From Microbacteriaceae bacterium 3FA27C10 (GTDB lineage: Bacteria > Actinomycetota > Actinomycetes > Actinomycetales > Microbacteriaceae): a stretch of 64,000 nt of DNA. Numbering within the stretch: position 1 is the first letter of the stretch; each line of letters begins with the position of its first letter. The notes under the pieces were generated by a model. The model did no database searches, was not told where the DNA came from, and saw only the letters and a program-made list of their open reading frames with translations. This document shows positions 8,645-17,096 of the stretch, piece by piece. Made by a program: the position numbers and the translations under genes. The stretch covers positions 62,001 through 126,000 of the forward strand of contig SCNI01000003.1 in NCBI GenBank assembly GCA_005502775.1. The letters are read 5' to 3'.

Positions 8645-9898
8645 ATGACGAATCACCTCCGGCTCGCCGGTCTCGCAGGCGTGCTCGCCGCGGTCGCCGT
8701 GGCGCTGGCGGGCCCCCTGCTGGCGGCGGCTCCGGCATCCGCCCACGGCTTCAACTCCACGGCCTACGTCGACCTCGCCGCGGGCGCTCCCGGCCACGTG
8801 CTCGCCACCGTCGAGCTGGAATACGACCTGCTGGTGGTCTCGGCCGCGGAGAAGGCCTCCGACCCCTCCTTCTTCGACGAGGGGATGGCGGTCTTCCAGA
8901 CCGGAGACGAGGCGACCGCGCTGCGGGCGCATGAGAAGGCCGTCCTGAGCTACATCGACCAGCATCTCGAGCTCACGGCCGACGGCGTGGCCTGCGTCGA
9001 GACGCCGGCCACGGCCCTCACCTCGCACGTGCGCGACGAGGTGCCCTACGCGCAGGCGGTGCTCGACTACGACTGCACGGGCGGAGGGCCGGCGCCCAGC
9101 GCGTCGGGGCCCGTCGAGCACACGGTGCACCAGATCTCGAGTTCGCTGTTCCCGGACTCCGAGGGCTACGTCACCGACACGAAGACCATCGTGAGCTACG
9201 ACCTCGACGGGCAGGCCGGGAGCGCCGCACTCGACGCGGCGAACCCCTCGTTCTCGACCGCACAGCCCTGGACCGACCGCTTCGCCGAGTTCTTCCTGCT
9301 CGGCGCCGAGCACCTGCTGAGCGGCATCGACCACATCCTGTTCCTGCTCGCGCTCATCGTGGGCTCGCGGCGGCTCCGCGACGTGGTGCTCGCGGCCACG
9401 ACCTTCACGGTGGCGCACTCGGTGACGTTCCTGCTGGCGGCGCTCGGCGTGGTCTCGGTGCCGCCCGCGATCGTCGAGCCGATCATCGCGCTCTCGATCG
9501 CGGTGGTGGCGGCGTGGTACCTCGTCACGACCTGGCGCAAGCGCCCCTACGTGTTCACGACGTTCCAGCCTGCGCGCTCGGGGCTGCTCGGCATGGAACG
9601 GGCCGACTGGGCGCGGCTCGGGGTGGTGTTCTGCTTCGGTCTCGTGCACGGGCTCGGCTTCGCGGGCGCGCTCGGCATCGACGAGCCGTGGTCGTGGACC
9701 CTGCTGTGGTCTCTGCTCGTGTTCAACGTGGGGATCGAGCTCGTGCAGCTGACCATCATCGCGATCGTGTTCCCGGTGCTCCTGCTGCTGCGCCGCCGGG
9801 CGCCCCGCGTGGGGCTCTGGGTGGGGGTGGCGATCGCGGCGGGAGTGACGCTGGTCGGTCTCGTGTGGTTCGTGCAGCGCATCCTCGGGATCGGTTGA
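8645..9898 (+). CDS. HupE/UreJ-type membrane protein with extracellular N-terminal domain
   Basis: 417 residues; ATG at 8645 with GAAAGG upstream (earlier in-frame starts lie inside the divergent gene). A signal peptide ends near ASAHG (residue 36); an N-terminal His is then exposed. An extracellular domain (about 37-215) is followed by six to seven membrane helices. The first has LLGAEHLLSGIDHILFLLAL, the signature of HupE/UreJ family 2 (PF13795); later helices contain FTVAHSVTFLLA and FGLVHGLGFAGAL. Members are proposed Ni, Co or Cu related transporters; the conserved His and Asp in the helices fit metal handling, but the metal cannot be told from sequence. Confidence 0.82.
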   Translation: MTNHLRLAGLAGVLAAVAVALAGPLLAAAPASAHGFNSTAYVDLAAGAPGHVLATVELEYDLLVVSAAEKASDPSFFDEGMAVFQTGDEATALRAHEKAVLSYIDQHLELTADGVACVETPATALTSHVRDEVPYAQAVLDYDCTGGGPAPSASGPVEHTVHQISSSLFPDSEGYVTDTKTIVSYDLDGQAGSAALDAANPSFSTAQPWTDRFAEFFLLGAEHLLSGIDHILFLLALIVGSRRLRDVVLAATTFTVAHSVTFLLAALGVVSVPPAIVEPIIALSIAVVAAWYLVTTWRKRPYVFTTFQPARSGLLGMERADWARLGVVFCFGLVHGLGFAGALGIDEPWSWTLLWSLLVFNVGIELVQLTIIAIVFPVLLLLRRRAPRVGLWVGVAIAAGVTLVGLVWFVQRILGIG

Positions 9899-10023
9899 CG
9901 AACCGCAATGGCCGGTCCACCCCTCGAACGCGGGCAATTCAACACCCGTTCACCGGCCGGGGCGAGCTTGGGTGCTGCGCATCCCGCGCCACACCAAGAA
10001 CCTGAAAGGTATTGAAGACTCTC

Positions 10024-11859
10024 ATGTCGATCAACACCCCCAAGCGGACCAGCGTGTTCGCGAACCGGCGCGTCACGCGCACCGCGGCGGCGCTCCTCTG
10101 CGCTGCCGTCGTGCTCGGCGGCGGCGCCCTCAGCGCCACGGCGGCCAACGCGGCCGACGTGCCCCCGTCGGACATCGTGCTCGGCATCGGCGGCGACGTC
10201 GCCTCGCGCAACCTGTCCTGGTACTCCGCTGCCGACACCGCGCAGGTCGTGCAGTACGCCCTCGCCGCGAACGTGGTCGGCGGCGCCTTCCCGGGCTCGG
10301 CGACGAGCATCGCGGCCACCGGTGGACTCACCACCAGCGGCGAGTACAACCGCTTCGTCACCATCTCGGGCCTGCAGGCGAACACCAGCTACGTGTACCG
10401 GGTCGGCAGCGAGGGCAACTGGTCGGCGACCTACAGCTTCAAGACCCAGTCGTTCTCGGGCGACTTCGACTTCCTGTTCTTCGGCGACCCGCAGATCGGC
10501 TCCTCGGGCAACGTGCCGAACGACTCGGCCGGCTGGGTCGACACCGTCAACGTGGCCACGCAGACCTACCCGAACGCCGAGATGCTCTTCTCCGCCGGCG
10601 ACCAGGTCGAGTCGGCCTCGAACGAGACGCAGTACACCGCGTTCCTCGTGCCGGACCAGCTCCGCCAGATCCCCTTCGTGGCCACCAACGGAAACCACGA
10701 CGTCGGGTCCAAGGCCTACGAGCAGCACTTCAACACCCCGAACACCGACCGCACCGCCGGCCCCGGCAACGGCACCACCAGCTCGGGCGGTGACTACTGG
10801 TACATCTACAAGGATGTGCTGTTCATGGACATCAACTCGAACAGCCTGAACGACGCCTCGCACATCGCCTGGATGCAGAAGACGGTCGCCGAGCAGGGGT
10901 CGAAGGCCAAGTGGAAGGTGCTCGCCTTCCACCACTCGGTCTACTCGGCCGGCCCGCACGCCACCGACAGCGACGTGGCCACCCGCCGCGCCGACCTGCC
11001 GACTGTGATCTCGAGCCTCGGCGTCGACCTGGTTCTGCAGGGTCACGACCACAGCTACGCGCGCACCTACCTCATGCACAACAACGACAAGGCGAACCCG
11101 GCCGAGGTCGCCGGTGCCGACTCGGTGGTCGCCGGCCCCGGCGGCGTGCTCTACGTCACCGCGAACTCCGCCTCGGGCTCGAAGTACTACGACCTGCAGG
11201 CTCAGGGCTTCTCCTGGCTCTCGGTCTCCAACCAGGAGAAGGTGCGCAACTACACCGCGGTCGAGGTGAAGAACTCCACGATCACCGTCAAGACCCTCCG
11301 CAGCCAGGCCAACGGCAGCGCGAAGCCCGTGAACAGTGTCGTGGACTCCGTCACCCTGAGCCGCGCCGACGACCCGAGCAAGGGCGCCGAGCAGCTGCAG
11401 GTCACCGTGCCGCAGACCGCCCCCGGTGAGTTCGTCTGGAGCATCGACGGCACCAACGGTCTCGTCGACCTCGGCACCGCCACCCAGAGCGGCGACCACT
11501 ACCAGGCGATCGGTTCGATCAACCCGATCCGCGTCACCGACACCCGCAAGACCGGTCCGGCCTGGGCGATCTCCGCTCAGGTGGGCGACTTCACCTCTGG
11601 TGCGAAGTCGTTCTCGGGCAAGTACCTCGGCTGGACCCCGGCCGTGGTCGAGGCCGGCGGCGGCGCCGCGGCCGGCGCCAAGGTGGACTCGGGCTTCGTG
11701 GGCGGCAACGGCCTCTCCGTAGCCTCCACCCTCGGCAGCGCGGCCACCGGCCACGCGCTCGGCTCGGCGAAGCTCGGTGCGGGTCTCGACCTGCAGATCC
11801 CCGTCGACGTCACCGACGGAACCTACAAGGCGACGCTCACGCTGACCGCGCTGAGCTGA
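10024..11859 (+). CDS. Secreted purple-acid-phosphatase-like metallophosphoesterase with WxL-like C-terminal domain
   Basis: 611 residues from the ATG at 10024 (a TTG at 10012 is in frame; the ribosome site is weak for both). Signal peptide to about residue 44 (TAANAADV). An Fn3-like PAP N-terminal domain spans about 48-145. The metallophosphoesterase core has GDPQIG (154), AGDQVES, GNHDVG (223), AFHHSVYS and GHDHSYART (340), so all metal-ligand blocks are present. Residues from about 480 (VTDTRKTGPAWAISAQVGDF, KYLGWTPAV, IPVDVTDGTYKATLTLTALS) resemble the WxL cell-wall domain. The next gene encodes a DUF916-type partner, as WxL loci have in Firmicutes, so surface display by that protein is likely. 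Confidence 0.82.
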   Translation: MSINTPKRTSVFANRRVTRTAAALLCAAVVLGGGALSATAANAADVPPSDIVLGIGGDVASRNLSWYSAADTAQVVQYALAANVVGGAFPGSATSIAATGGLTTSGEYNRFVTISGLQANTSYVYRVGSEGNWSATYSFKTQSFSGDFDFLFFGDPQIGSSGNVPNDSAGWVDTVNVATQTYPNAEMLFSAGDQVESASNETQYTAFLVPDQLRQIPFVATNGNHDVGSKAYEQHFNTPNTDRTAGPGNGTTSSGGDYWYIYKDVLFMDINSNSLNDASHIAWMQKTVAEQGSKAKWKVLAFHHSVYSAGPHATDSDVATRRADLPTVISSLGVDLVLQGHDHSYARTYLMHNNDKANPAEVAGADSVVAGPGGVLYVTANSASGSKYYDLQAQGFSWLSVSNQEKVRNYTAVEVKNSTITVKTLRSQANGSAKPVNSVVDSVTLSRADDPSKGAEQLQVTVPQTAPGEFVWSIDGTNGLVDLGTATQSGDHYQAIGSINPIRVTDTRKTGPAWAISAQVGDFTSGAKSFSGKYLGWTPAVVEAGGGAAAGAKVDSGFVGGNGLSVASTLGSAATGHALGSAKLGAGLDLQIPVDVTDGTYKATLTLTALS

Positions 11860-11873
11860 TCCACCGCACCACC

Positions 11874-11908
11874 GGCCGGGGTGGGCGCCAGAAGCGCCCA
11901 CCCCGGCC
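11874..11908. terminator. Hairpin between phosphatase and DUF916-type gene
   Basis: A perfect 15-bp GC-rich stem (11874-11888 with 11894-11908) with loop CAGAA, just after the phosphatase stop. There is no clear T run. It may only reduce readthrough, giving more phosphatase than membrane partner. Confidence 0.7.
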
Positions 11909-11963
11909 ATCCCCCGTTCCACCCGAACACCCCCGATGACCACCCCGAGTTGAGGACCACCTG

Positions 11964-13064
11964 ATGAACGCGCGAGCAGCCCGTCTCCGTCACCGCACCG
12001 CCGTCGCCCGCCTGACCGCCCTCGCGATGGCCGCCGCCTTCACCGTCGCCGGTCTCGCCGCAGCCGGCCCCGCCGTCGCCGCCGACGGCGACGTCACGTG
12101 GGGGGTGCGCACCTCCTCGAACGCCGAGGGCGCCGACCGTCAGAACTACAACTACTCCGTCGACCCGGGCGGGCAGGTCACCGACGGCCTCATCATCTCC
12201 AACCACGACCAGGCGCCGCTCGAGCTCGACGTCTACGCCGCCGACGGCTTCACCACCACGAGCGGACAACTGGATGTGCTCACCCGCGACACCCCCTCGG
12301 TGGCCGTCGGCAGCTGGGTCACCCTGGGCTCGGGTCACGTCACCGTTCCCGCCGGCGAGTCGCTCGAGGTGCCGTTCACGCTCACCGTCCCCGCCGACGC
12401 GACGCCGGGCGACTACGCCGGCGGCGTGCTCACCTCGCTCTCGCAGGCCGGCTCCGGTCAGGGCATCACGGTCGACCGGCGGCTCGGCATCCGCATCCAT
12501 CTGCGGGTCGGCGGAACGCTCGCGCCGGCGCTCTCGATCGAGAACCTGCAGGTCGACTACGCCGGAACCCTCAACCCCTTCGGCACGGGCGAGGCGGCGG
12601 TGAGCTACACCATCCGCAACACCGGCAACGTGCGCCTCTCGGCCGCGCAGGCCGTCTCGCTCGCCGGGCCGTTCGGCATGCTGCCGATCGACGTCACGAG
12701 CGTCGAGCCGGCTCCCGAGCTGCTGCCGGGGGAGTCCTGGCAGGTCGCGGTGCCGGTCACGGGTGTGTTCCCCGCCTTCGTGCTCTCGGCCAAGGCCGTG
12801 CTGACGCCGCAGCTCGCGCCCGAGCTCGCCGACGCCTCGGGCGGCACCCCGCAGCTCACCGCGGTGGAGGGCTCGGCCAGCACCGCCGCCATCCCGTGGT
12901 CGCTGCTCGTGCTGCTCGTTCTCGTGGCCGCGATCGTGGTGGGCGCCGTGCTGCTCGTGCGCCGTCGTCGCCGTCGTGCGAAGGCGCTCGAGGACGCACG
13001 GGTGAAGGATGCGGTGGCCAAGGCCCTCGAGGAGCGCGAGGGCGAGCCGACGCCGGCAGCCTGA
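11964..13064 (+). CDS. DUF916/DUF3324-like WxL-protein-binding membrane protein
   Basis: 366 residues; ATG at 11964 with GAGGA 7 bases upstream. Signal peptide to about 37 (AVAADG). Residues 40-160 fit the WxL-protein peptidoglycan-binding domain (DUF916, PF06030): WGVRTSSNAEG, YSVDPGGQVTDGLIISNHD, ITVDRRLGIRIHLRV. A second beta domain (170-275; VSYTIRNTGNVRLSA, LLPGESWQV) resembles DUF3324, which binds WxL domains. One transmembrane helix (about 310-332) is followed by RRRRRR and a charged cytoplasmic tail. In Firmicutes such proteins bridge WxL proteins and peptidoglycan. Here it follows a phosphatase with a WxL-like tail, so the two probably form a surface complex. Confidence 0.75.
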   Translation: MNARAARLRHRTAVARLTALAMAAAFTVAGLAAAGPAVAADGDVTWGVRTSSNAEGADRQNYNYSVDPGGQVTDGLIISNHDQAPLELDVYAADGFTTTSGQLDVLTRDTPSVAVGSWVTLGSGHVTVPAGESLEVPFTLTVPADATPGDYAGGVLTSLSQAGSGQGITVDRRLGIRIHLRVGGTLAPALSIENLQVDYAGTLNPFGTGEAAVSYTIRNTGNVRLSAAQAVSLAGPFGMLPIDVTSVEPAPELLPGESWQVAVPVTGVFPAFVLSAKAVLTPQLAPELADASGGTPQLTAVEGSASTAAIPWSLLVLLVLVAAIVVGAVLLVRRRRRRAKALEDARVKDAVAKALEEREGEPTPAA

Positions 13065-13096
13065 GCCACGAGCCCTCCGGATTGCCACTCTGCAAA

Positions 13097-13133
13097 GAAC
13101 GGCCGATCTTGGCACCCCGGATCTCGGCTGTTC
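13097..13133. terminator. Imperfect hairpin after the DUF916-type gene
   Basis: GAACGGCCGA (13097-13106) pairs with TCGGCTGTTC (13124-13133): ten pairs including one G-U, with a 17-base loop. It lies between convergent genes and may act as a bidirectional terminator or be a repeat element. Confidence 0.45.
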
Positions 13134-13160
13134 GCGTGCGCCGGCGGCGAGGATGGAGTC

Positions 13161-13216
13161 GTCCGGTCGCTGGTGCGACGCGAATGGTTAGGTACCAGTA
13201 GCCGATGCGACCGGAC
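13161..13216. repeat. Inverted repeat near the glycosylase 3' end
   Basis: GTCCGGTCGC (13161-13170) and GCGACCGGAC (13207-13216) are exact reverse complements, spaced by 36 bases. A flanking GGAGTC/GACTCC partly extends the arms. No function is assigned; the gap 13065-13256 holds this and the hairpin before it, and no gene. Confidence 0.45.
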
Positions 13217-13256
13217 TCCAGACCTCTTCGATGACGGGCGCGGACGCGCCGCCCGC

Positions 13257-14123
13257 CTACTTGAGCAGCCGCGAGAGCACGCGATCGGCCAAGGGCTTGC
13301 CCCCGGTCTGGCAGGTGGGGCAGTACTGCAGGCTCGAGTCGGCGTAGATGACCTGCCGCACGGCGTCGCCGCACACCGGGCAGGGTTCGCCGGTGCGGCC
13401 GTGCACGCGCATCCCGGCCTTCTTCTCCTTCTTCAGAGAGCCGGCCGCCACTCCGCGGGCTCGCTCCACCGCCGTGCGGATCGTGCCCTGCACGGCCTCG
13501 TAGAGCGCAGCCGCCTCGGCCGGCGACATGGCCGCGGGCTTGAACGGCGACATCCGGGCCACGTGCAGGATCTCGTCGGAGTAGGCGTTGCCGATGCCGG
13601 CGATGCGCGACTGGTCACGCAGGACGCCCTTGATCTGAGCCCGGCCGGCAGCGGCCAGGATGCCCGCGAACACCTCCTCGGTGAAGCCCGGGTCGAGCGG
13701 GTCGGGGCCCAGGCGCGCGATGCCGGGCACCTCGGCCGGGTCACGCACCACCCAGAGCGCGAGGCTCTTCTTGGTGCCGGCCTCGGTGAGGTCGAAGCCG
13801 GAGCCGTCGCCCGCCAGCACCAGCCGCGCCGCGAGCGGGCCGGAGCCCGGACGACCGCTCGGGGGCGGGGGAGGGCCGTCGCGCCAGCGCAGCCAGCCGG
13901 CCCGCGCGAGGTGGGTGACGAGGTGCAGCTCGCCGACGGTGACGTCGAGGAACTTGCCGTGCCGGTCGACGGCGCGCACGGTCTCGCCGGAGAGCGCGGA
14001 GACCGGCGGGTCGACGGTCTTGAGCGCCGCGAAGGAGACCACGGCGACCCGGTCGAGCACGCGGCCGATCAGGCGCGGGCGCAACTCGGCGACCAGCGCG
14101 TCGACCTCGGGGAGTTCGGGCAC
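13257..14123 (-). CDS. Fpg/Nei-family DNA glycosylase (base excision repair)
   Basis: 288 residues. The start is GTG at 14123 because the family needs the mature N-terminus PELPEVD, whose Pro is the catalytic nucleophile and whose Glu is essential; an in-frame start at 14141 would bury it. The ribosome site GGAGGA is unusually close. The helix-two-turn-helix region has DQSRIAGIGNAYSDEILHVA, the catalytic Lys region has HGKFL, and the C-terminal zinc finger has CPVCG...CPTCQ. It removes oxidised bases and cuts the abasic site. Nei-like is slightly favoured over MutM because of the sequence around the zinc finger (GRTGEPCPVCG), but the class is not certain. Confidence 0.88.
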   Translation of the reverse strand: MPELPEVDALVAELRPRLIGRVLDRVAVVSFAALKTVDPPVSALSGETVRAVDRHGKFLDVTVGELHLVTHLARAGWLRWRDGPPPPPSGRPGSGPLAARLVLAGDGSGFDLTEAGTKKSLALWVVRDPAEVPGIARLGPDPLDPGFTEEVFAGILAAAGRAQIKGVLRDQSRIAGIGNAYSDEILHVARMSPFKPAAMSPAEAAALYEAVQGTIRTAVERARGVAAGSLKKEKKAGMRVHGRTGEPCPVCGDAVRQVIYADSSLQYCPTCQTGGKPLADRVLSRLLK

Positions 14124-14224
14124 TCCTCCATTCTGCGCCACACCGGTGACAGTGGCCCCTTCGCCGCCGCAGCGCCCGGCTCTAGCATGGGAACATCGAC
14201 GACACGCTCACGAGGGAGTCAACC

Positions 14225-14704
14225 ATGACGCAGAAGATCAGCCCGTTCCTCTGGTTCGACACCGAGGCCGAGCAAGCCGCCGAGTTCTACGTGTCGCTCT
14301 TCGACGACTCCCGCATCGTGAGCGTCTCGCGCTACCCCGATGGCGGGCCGATGCCGGCCGGGCAGGCGCTCGGCGTGAGCTTCGTGCTCGAGGGGCTCGA
14401 GTTCCAGGCGCTGAACGGGGGCCCCGGGCATCCGTTCACCGACGCCATCTCGCTCTTCACCCGCGCCGAGACCCAGGCCGAGATCGACCGCCTCTGGGAT
14501 GCGCTCACCGCCGACGGCGGGGAGCCCGGGCCGTGCGGCTGGCTCACCGACCGCTTCGGCCTGAAATGGCAGATCGTGCCGCCGCTGCTGGCGGAGCTGC
14601 TCGCCGACCCCGACCCGGCGAAGGCGGCAGCCACCCTCGACGTCATGATGCGGATGTCGAAACTCGACCTGGCGGCTCTGCAGGCCGCGCACGACGAGGC
14701 CTGA
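14225..14704 (+). CDS. VOC-superfamily (PhnB-like) protein
   Basis: 159 residues; ATG at 14225 with GAGGGAG upstream. The whole chain fits the PhnB / 3-demethylubiquinone-methyltransferase-like VOC group: ISPFLWFDTEAEQAAEFYVSLF at the start, YPDGGPMPAGQALGVSFVLEG, FQALNGGPGHPFTDAISLF, then CGWLTDRFGLKWQIVPPLL and a C-terminal DVMMRMSKLDLAALQAA. Despite the historic name, these small proteins are not methyltransferases and their substrates are mostly unknown. It stands alone, convergent with xylA, with a strong shared terminator. Confidence 0.85.
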   Translation: MTQKISPFLWFDTEAEQAAEFYVSLFDDSRIVSVSRYPDGGPMPAGQALGVSFVLEGLEFQALNGGPGHPFTDAISLFTRAETQAEIDRLWDALTADGGEPGPCGWLTDRFGLKWQIVPPLLAELLADPDPAKAAATLDVMMRMSKLDLAALQAAHDEA

Positions 14705-14730
14705 CACGCCAGAGACGGCCTGACATGCCA

Positions 14731-14760
14731 GAGGCCGCCTGACAGGAGTCAGGCGGCCTC
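14731..14760. terminator. Bidirectional terminator between VOC gene and xylA
   Basis: Perfect 13-bp stem GAGGCCGCCTGAC / GTCAGGCGGCCTC (14731-14743, 14748-14760) with the tetraloop AGGA, between the converging stop codons. Confidence 0.85.
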
Positions 14761-14783
14761 GAGCTGATCCGGCGGATGCGAGC

Positions 14784-15974
14784 TCAGCGTGCGCCGAGCA
14801 GGTGCTCCATCGCGAGCTGCTGCAGGCGCACGAAGCCGAAGCCCTTGCCGCCGAAGTAGGCGCTCGCGTCGAAGTCCTCGTAGGAAGAGCGGTCGGCCAG
14901 CAGCGCGTCGTAGCCCTCACCGGCGTCGAGCGTGGGCGTGTTCACCTCGTCGACCTTCGCCGCGGAGAGTGCTTCCTGCACCTCCGGGTCGGCGCGGAAC
15001 GCGGCCGCCCGCTCCTTGAGCAGCAGGTACATCTGCATGTTCGCGGCCACCGAGTCCCACACGCCCGTGAGGTCTTCGGTGCGGGACGGCTTGTAGTCGA
15101 AGTGGCGCGGGCCAGTGTACGTCTGGCCGCCGTCGGGGCCGCCGTGCTCGAGCAGGTCGACGAGCGAGAACGCATTCTGCACGTCGCCGTGCCCGAACAC
15201 CAGGTCCTGGTCGAACTTCACGCCGCGCTGACCGTTGAGGTCGATGTGGAAGAGCTTGCCCGAGTAGAGCGCCTGGGCGATGCCGTGGGTGAAGTTCAGC
15301 CCCGCCATCTGCTCGTGCCCGGTCTCGGGGTTGAGGCCCACCATCTCGGGTCGTTCCAGCGTGGCGATGAAGGCGAGGGCATGGCCCACCGTGGGGAGCA
15401 GGATGTCGCCGCGCGGCTCGTTGGGCTTCGGCTCGATTGCGAAGCGCAGGTCATAGCCCTTGTCGACCACGTAGTCGCCGAGCAGGTTCACGGCCTCGCG
15501 ATAGCGCTCGAGAGCGCCACGGATGTCTTTGGCCGCGTCGTACTCGCTGCCCTCGCGGCCGCCCCACATGACGAAGGTCTTCGCCCCGAGCTCCGCGGCG
15601 AGATCGATGTTGCGCAGCACCTTCCGTAAGGCGAACCGGCGTACGGCTCGGTCGTTCGAGGTGAAGCCGCCGTCCTTGAACACCGGATGCGAGAAGAGGT
15701 TGGTGGTGACCATCGGCACCACGAGGCCGGTGTCGGCGAGCACCTGCTTCAGGCGGTCGATCTCGTGCTGGCGCTCGGCATCCGTCGACTCGAACGGGAA
15801 GAGGTCGTCGTCGTGGAAAGTGAGTCCGTAGGCGCCGAGCTCGGCGAGCTTCTCGACCGCCACGACGGTGTCGAGAGCGGGGCGGGTGGCACCGCCGAAC
15901 TGGTCCTGCGCGTTCCAGCCGAGGGTCCAGAGCCCGAAGGAGAATTTGTCGTCGCGAGTGGGCGTGAGTGTCAT
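14784..15974 (-). CDS. xylA: Xylose isomerase
   Basis: 396 residues, the usual length of the actinobacterial type. It converts D-xylose to D-xylulose (also glucose to fructose) with two divalent metal ions in a cytoplasmic TIM barrel. Visible motifs are [29 protein letters not shown] with the catalytic His, [21 protein letters not shown] with metal-binding Glu and the catalytic Lys, [18 protein letters not shown] and [11 protein letters not shown]. It follows the ABC transporter permease gene by 60 bases on the same strand, so transport and isomerisation of the sugar are co-expressed. No xylulokinase gene lies in the window. Confidence 0.95.
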   Translation of the reverse strand: MTLTPTRDDKFSFGLWTLGWNAQDQFGGATRPALDTVVAVEKLAELGAYGLTFHDDDLFPFESTDAERQHEIDRLKQVLADTGLVVPMVTTNLFSHPVFKDGGFTSNDRAVRRFALRKVLRNIDLAAELGAKTFVMWGGREGSEYDAAKDIRGALERYREAVNLLGDYVVDKGYDLRFAIEPKPNEPRGDILLPTVGHALAFIATLERPEMVGLNPETGHEQMAGLNFTHGIAQALYSGKLFHIDLNGQRGVKFDQDLVFGHGDVQNAFSLVDLLEHGGPDGGQTYTGPRHFDYKPSRTEDLTGVWDSVAANMQMYLLLKERAAAFRADPEVQEALSAAKVDEVNTPTLDAGEGYDALLADRSSYEDFDASAYFGGKGFGFVRLQQLAMEHLLGAR

Positions 15975-16034
15975 GGCAGAGCTTTCTGTGGTGAAGCGGC
16001 GCTTCGGTGGAGGGGAGAGATTCGGGAGGTACGG

Positions 16035-17096
16035 CTATTTCGACCGGCTGGCGCGGGTTGCGAAGCGCTGCTGCAGCAGCACGGCGATGACGATGATCGC
16101 GCCCTTCGCGATCGCCTGCACCGAGGTGGAGAGGTTGTTCTGGGTGAAGACGTTGGTGAGAGTGGAGAAGATCAGCACGCCGAGAACGGTGCCCATGATG
16201 GTGCCACGGCCTCCGATGAGGAGAGTGCCGCCGACGACGACCGCGGCGATCGCATCCAGCTCGTAGAGCGTGCCGTGGGTGGAGGTTCCGGCCGTCGTGC
16301 GACCGACCATCATGAGCCCCGCGATGCCGGCGGTCAGGCCGGAGAGCACGTAGAGGGAGGTCATGTGCCGCTTCACCTTGATGCCGGCCAGGCGGGCGGC
16401 CTCGAGGTTGCCCCCGATGGCGACGGTGCGGCGGCCGAAGGTGGTGCGGTTCAGGAGGAACCAGCCTGCCGCCACGACGATGGCGAAGATCCAGATCAGG
16501 ATCGAGACGCCGAGGATGTCGCCGCGGAAGAAGTCGAGGAAGCCCTGCTGTCGCACGATCTGCGTGGTCCGGTTGGCCAGTACCTCGGCCAGACCGCGGG
16601 CGCCGACGAGCATGGCCAGCGTGGCGATGAACGCCACCACGTTGCCGTAGGCGATCACGATGCCGTTGATCAACCCCGCCCCGGCGCCCACCGCGAGGGC
16701 GATGACGACCATGACGATCCAGTTCGTCGAGTCGGCGAAGTCCTGCACCCAGGAGAGGGTGGCGACGACGCTCGTGAGGCCCATCAACGATCCGACCGAG
16801 AGGTCGATCCCCCCGGCGGTGATCACGAAGGTCATGCCGATGCTGATCACGCCGAGGATCGAGCCGAACCGGATGATCGTGAGCACGTTCTCGACGTTCG
16901 CGAAGCGGTCGCCGGCCGTGATGGTGCCGACCGCGAACAGGAGCAGGAGAGCGATGACCAACCCGATGCTGCGGCCGGCCGAACCGCCGAGCACCCGGTT
17001 CAGCACACGCTGCTTGGGGTTCGCGGGCGGCAGACCGCCCGCGATGTGGCCCTCGCCCGCGAGGGCGGGGGCGACCGGAGAATTCTGCTCGCTCAC
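16035..17096 (-). CDS. Sugar ABC transporter permease (RbsC/XylH type)
   Basis: 353 residues from a GTG that overlaps the stop of the ATPase gene by 4 bp (GTGA). After a short cytoplasmic N-terminus there are eight to ten membrane helices. BPD_transp_2 family motifs are visible: FVITAGGIDLSVGSLMGL, GLINGIVIAYGNVVAFIATLAMLVGARG, FGRRTVAIGGNLEAARLAGI (the ATPase-coupling loop) and LDAIAAVVVGGTLLIGGRGTI. Only one permease gene is seen, as is normal for the CUT2 class, where it forms a homodimer with the double ATPase. Confidence 0.93.
   Translation of the reverse strand: MSEQNSPVAPALAGEGHIAGGLPPANPKQRVLNRVLGGSAGRSIGLVIALLLLFAVGTITAGDRFANVENVLTIIRFGSILGVISIGMTFVITAGGIDLSVGSLMGLTSVVATLSWVQDFADSTNWIVMVVIALAVGAGAGLINGIVIAYGNVVAFIATLAMLVGARGLAEVLANRTTQIVRQQGFLDFFRGDILGVSILIWIFAIVVAAGWFLLNRTTFGRRTVAIGGNLEAARLAGIKVKRHMTSLYVLSGLTAGIAGLMMVGRTTAGTSTHGTLYELDAIAAVVVGGTLLIGGRGTIMGTVLGVLIFSTLTNVFTQNNLSTSVQAIAKGAIIVIAVLLQQRFATRASRSK

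Noticed and set aside
7013-9937. 974-codon minus-strand frame
   Set aside because: Shadow across the PPC, lipoprotein and HupE genes; low-complexity Arg/His/Glu translation.
14784-15974. Complete xylose operon
   Set aside because: xylA and a CUT2 transporter are present but no xylulokinase is seen in the window; the locus has oxidoreductase and ThuA genes instead, so only xylA is named.
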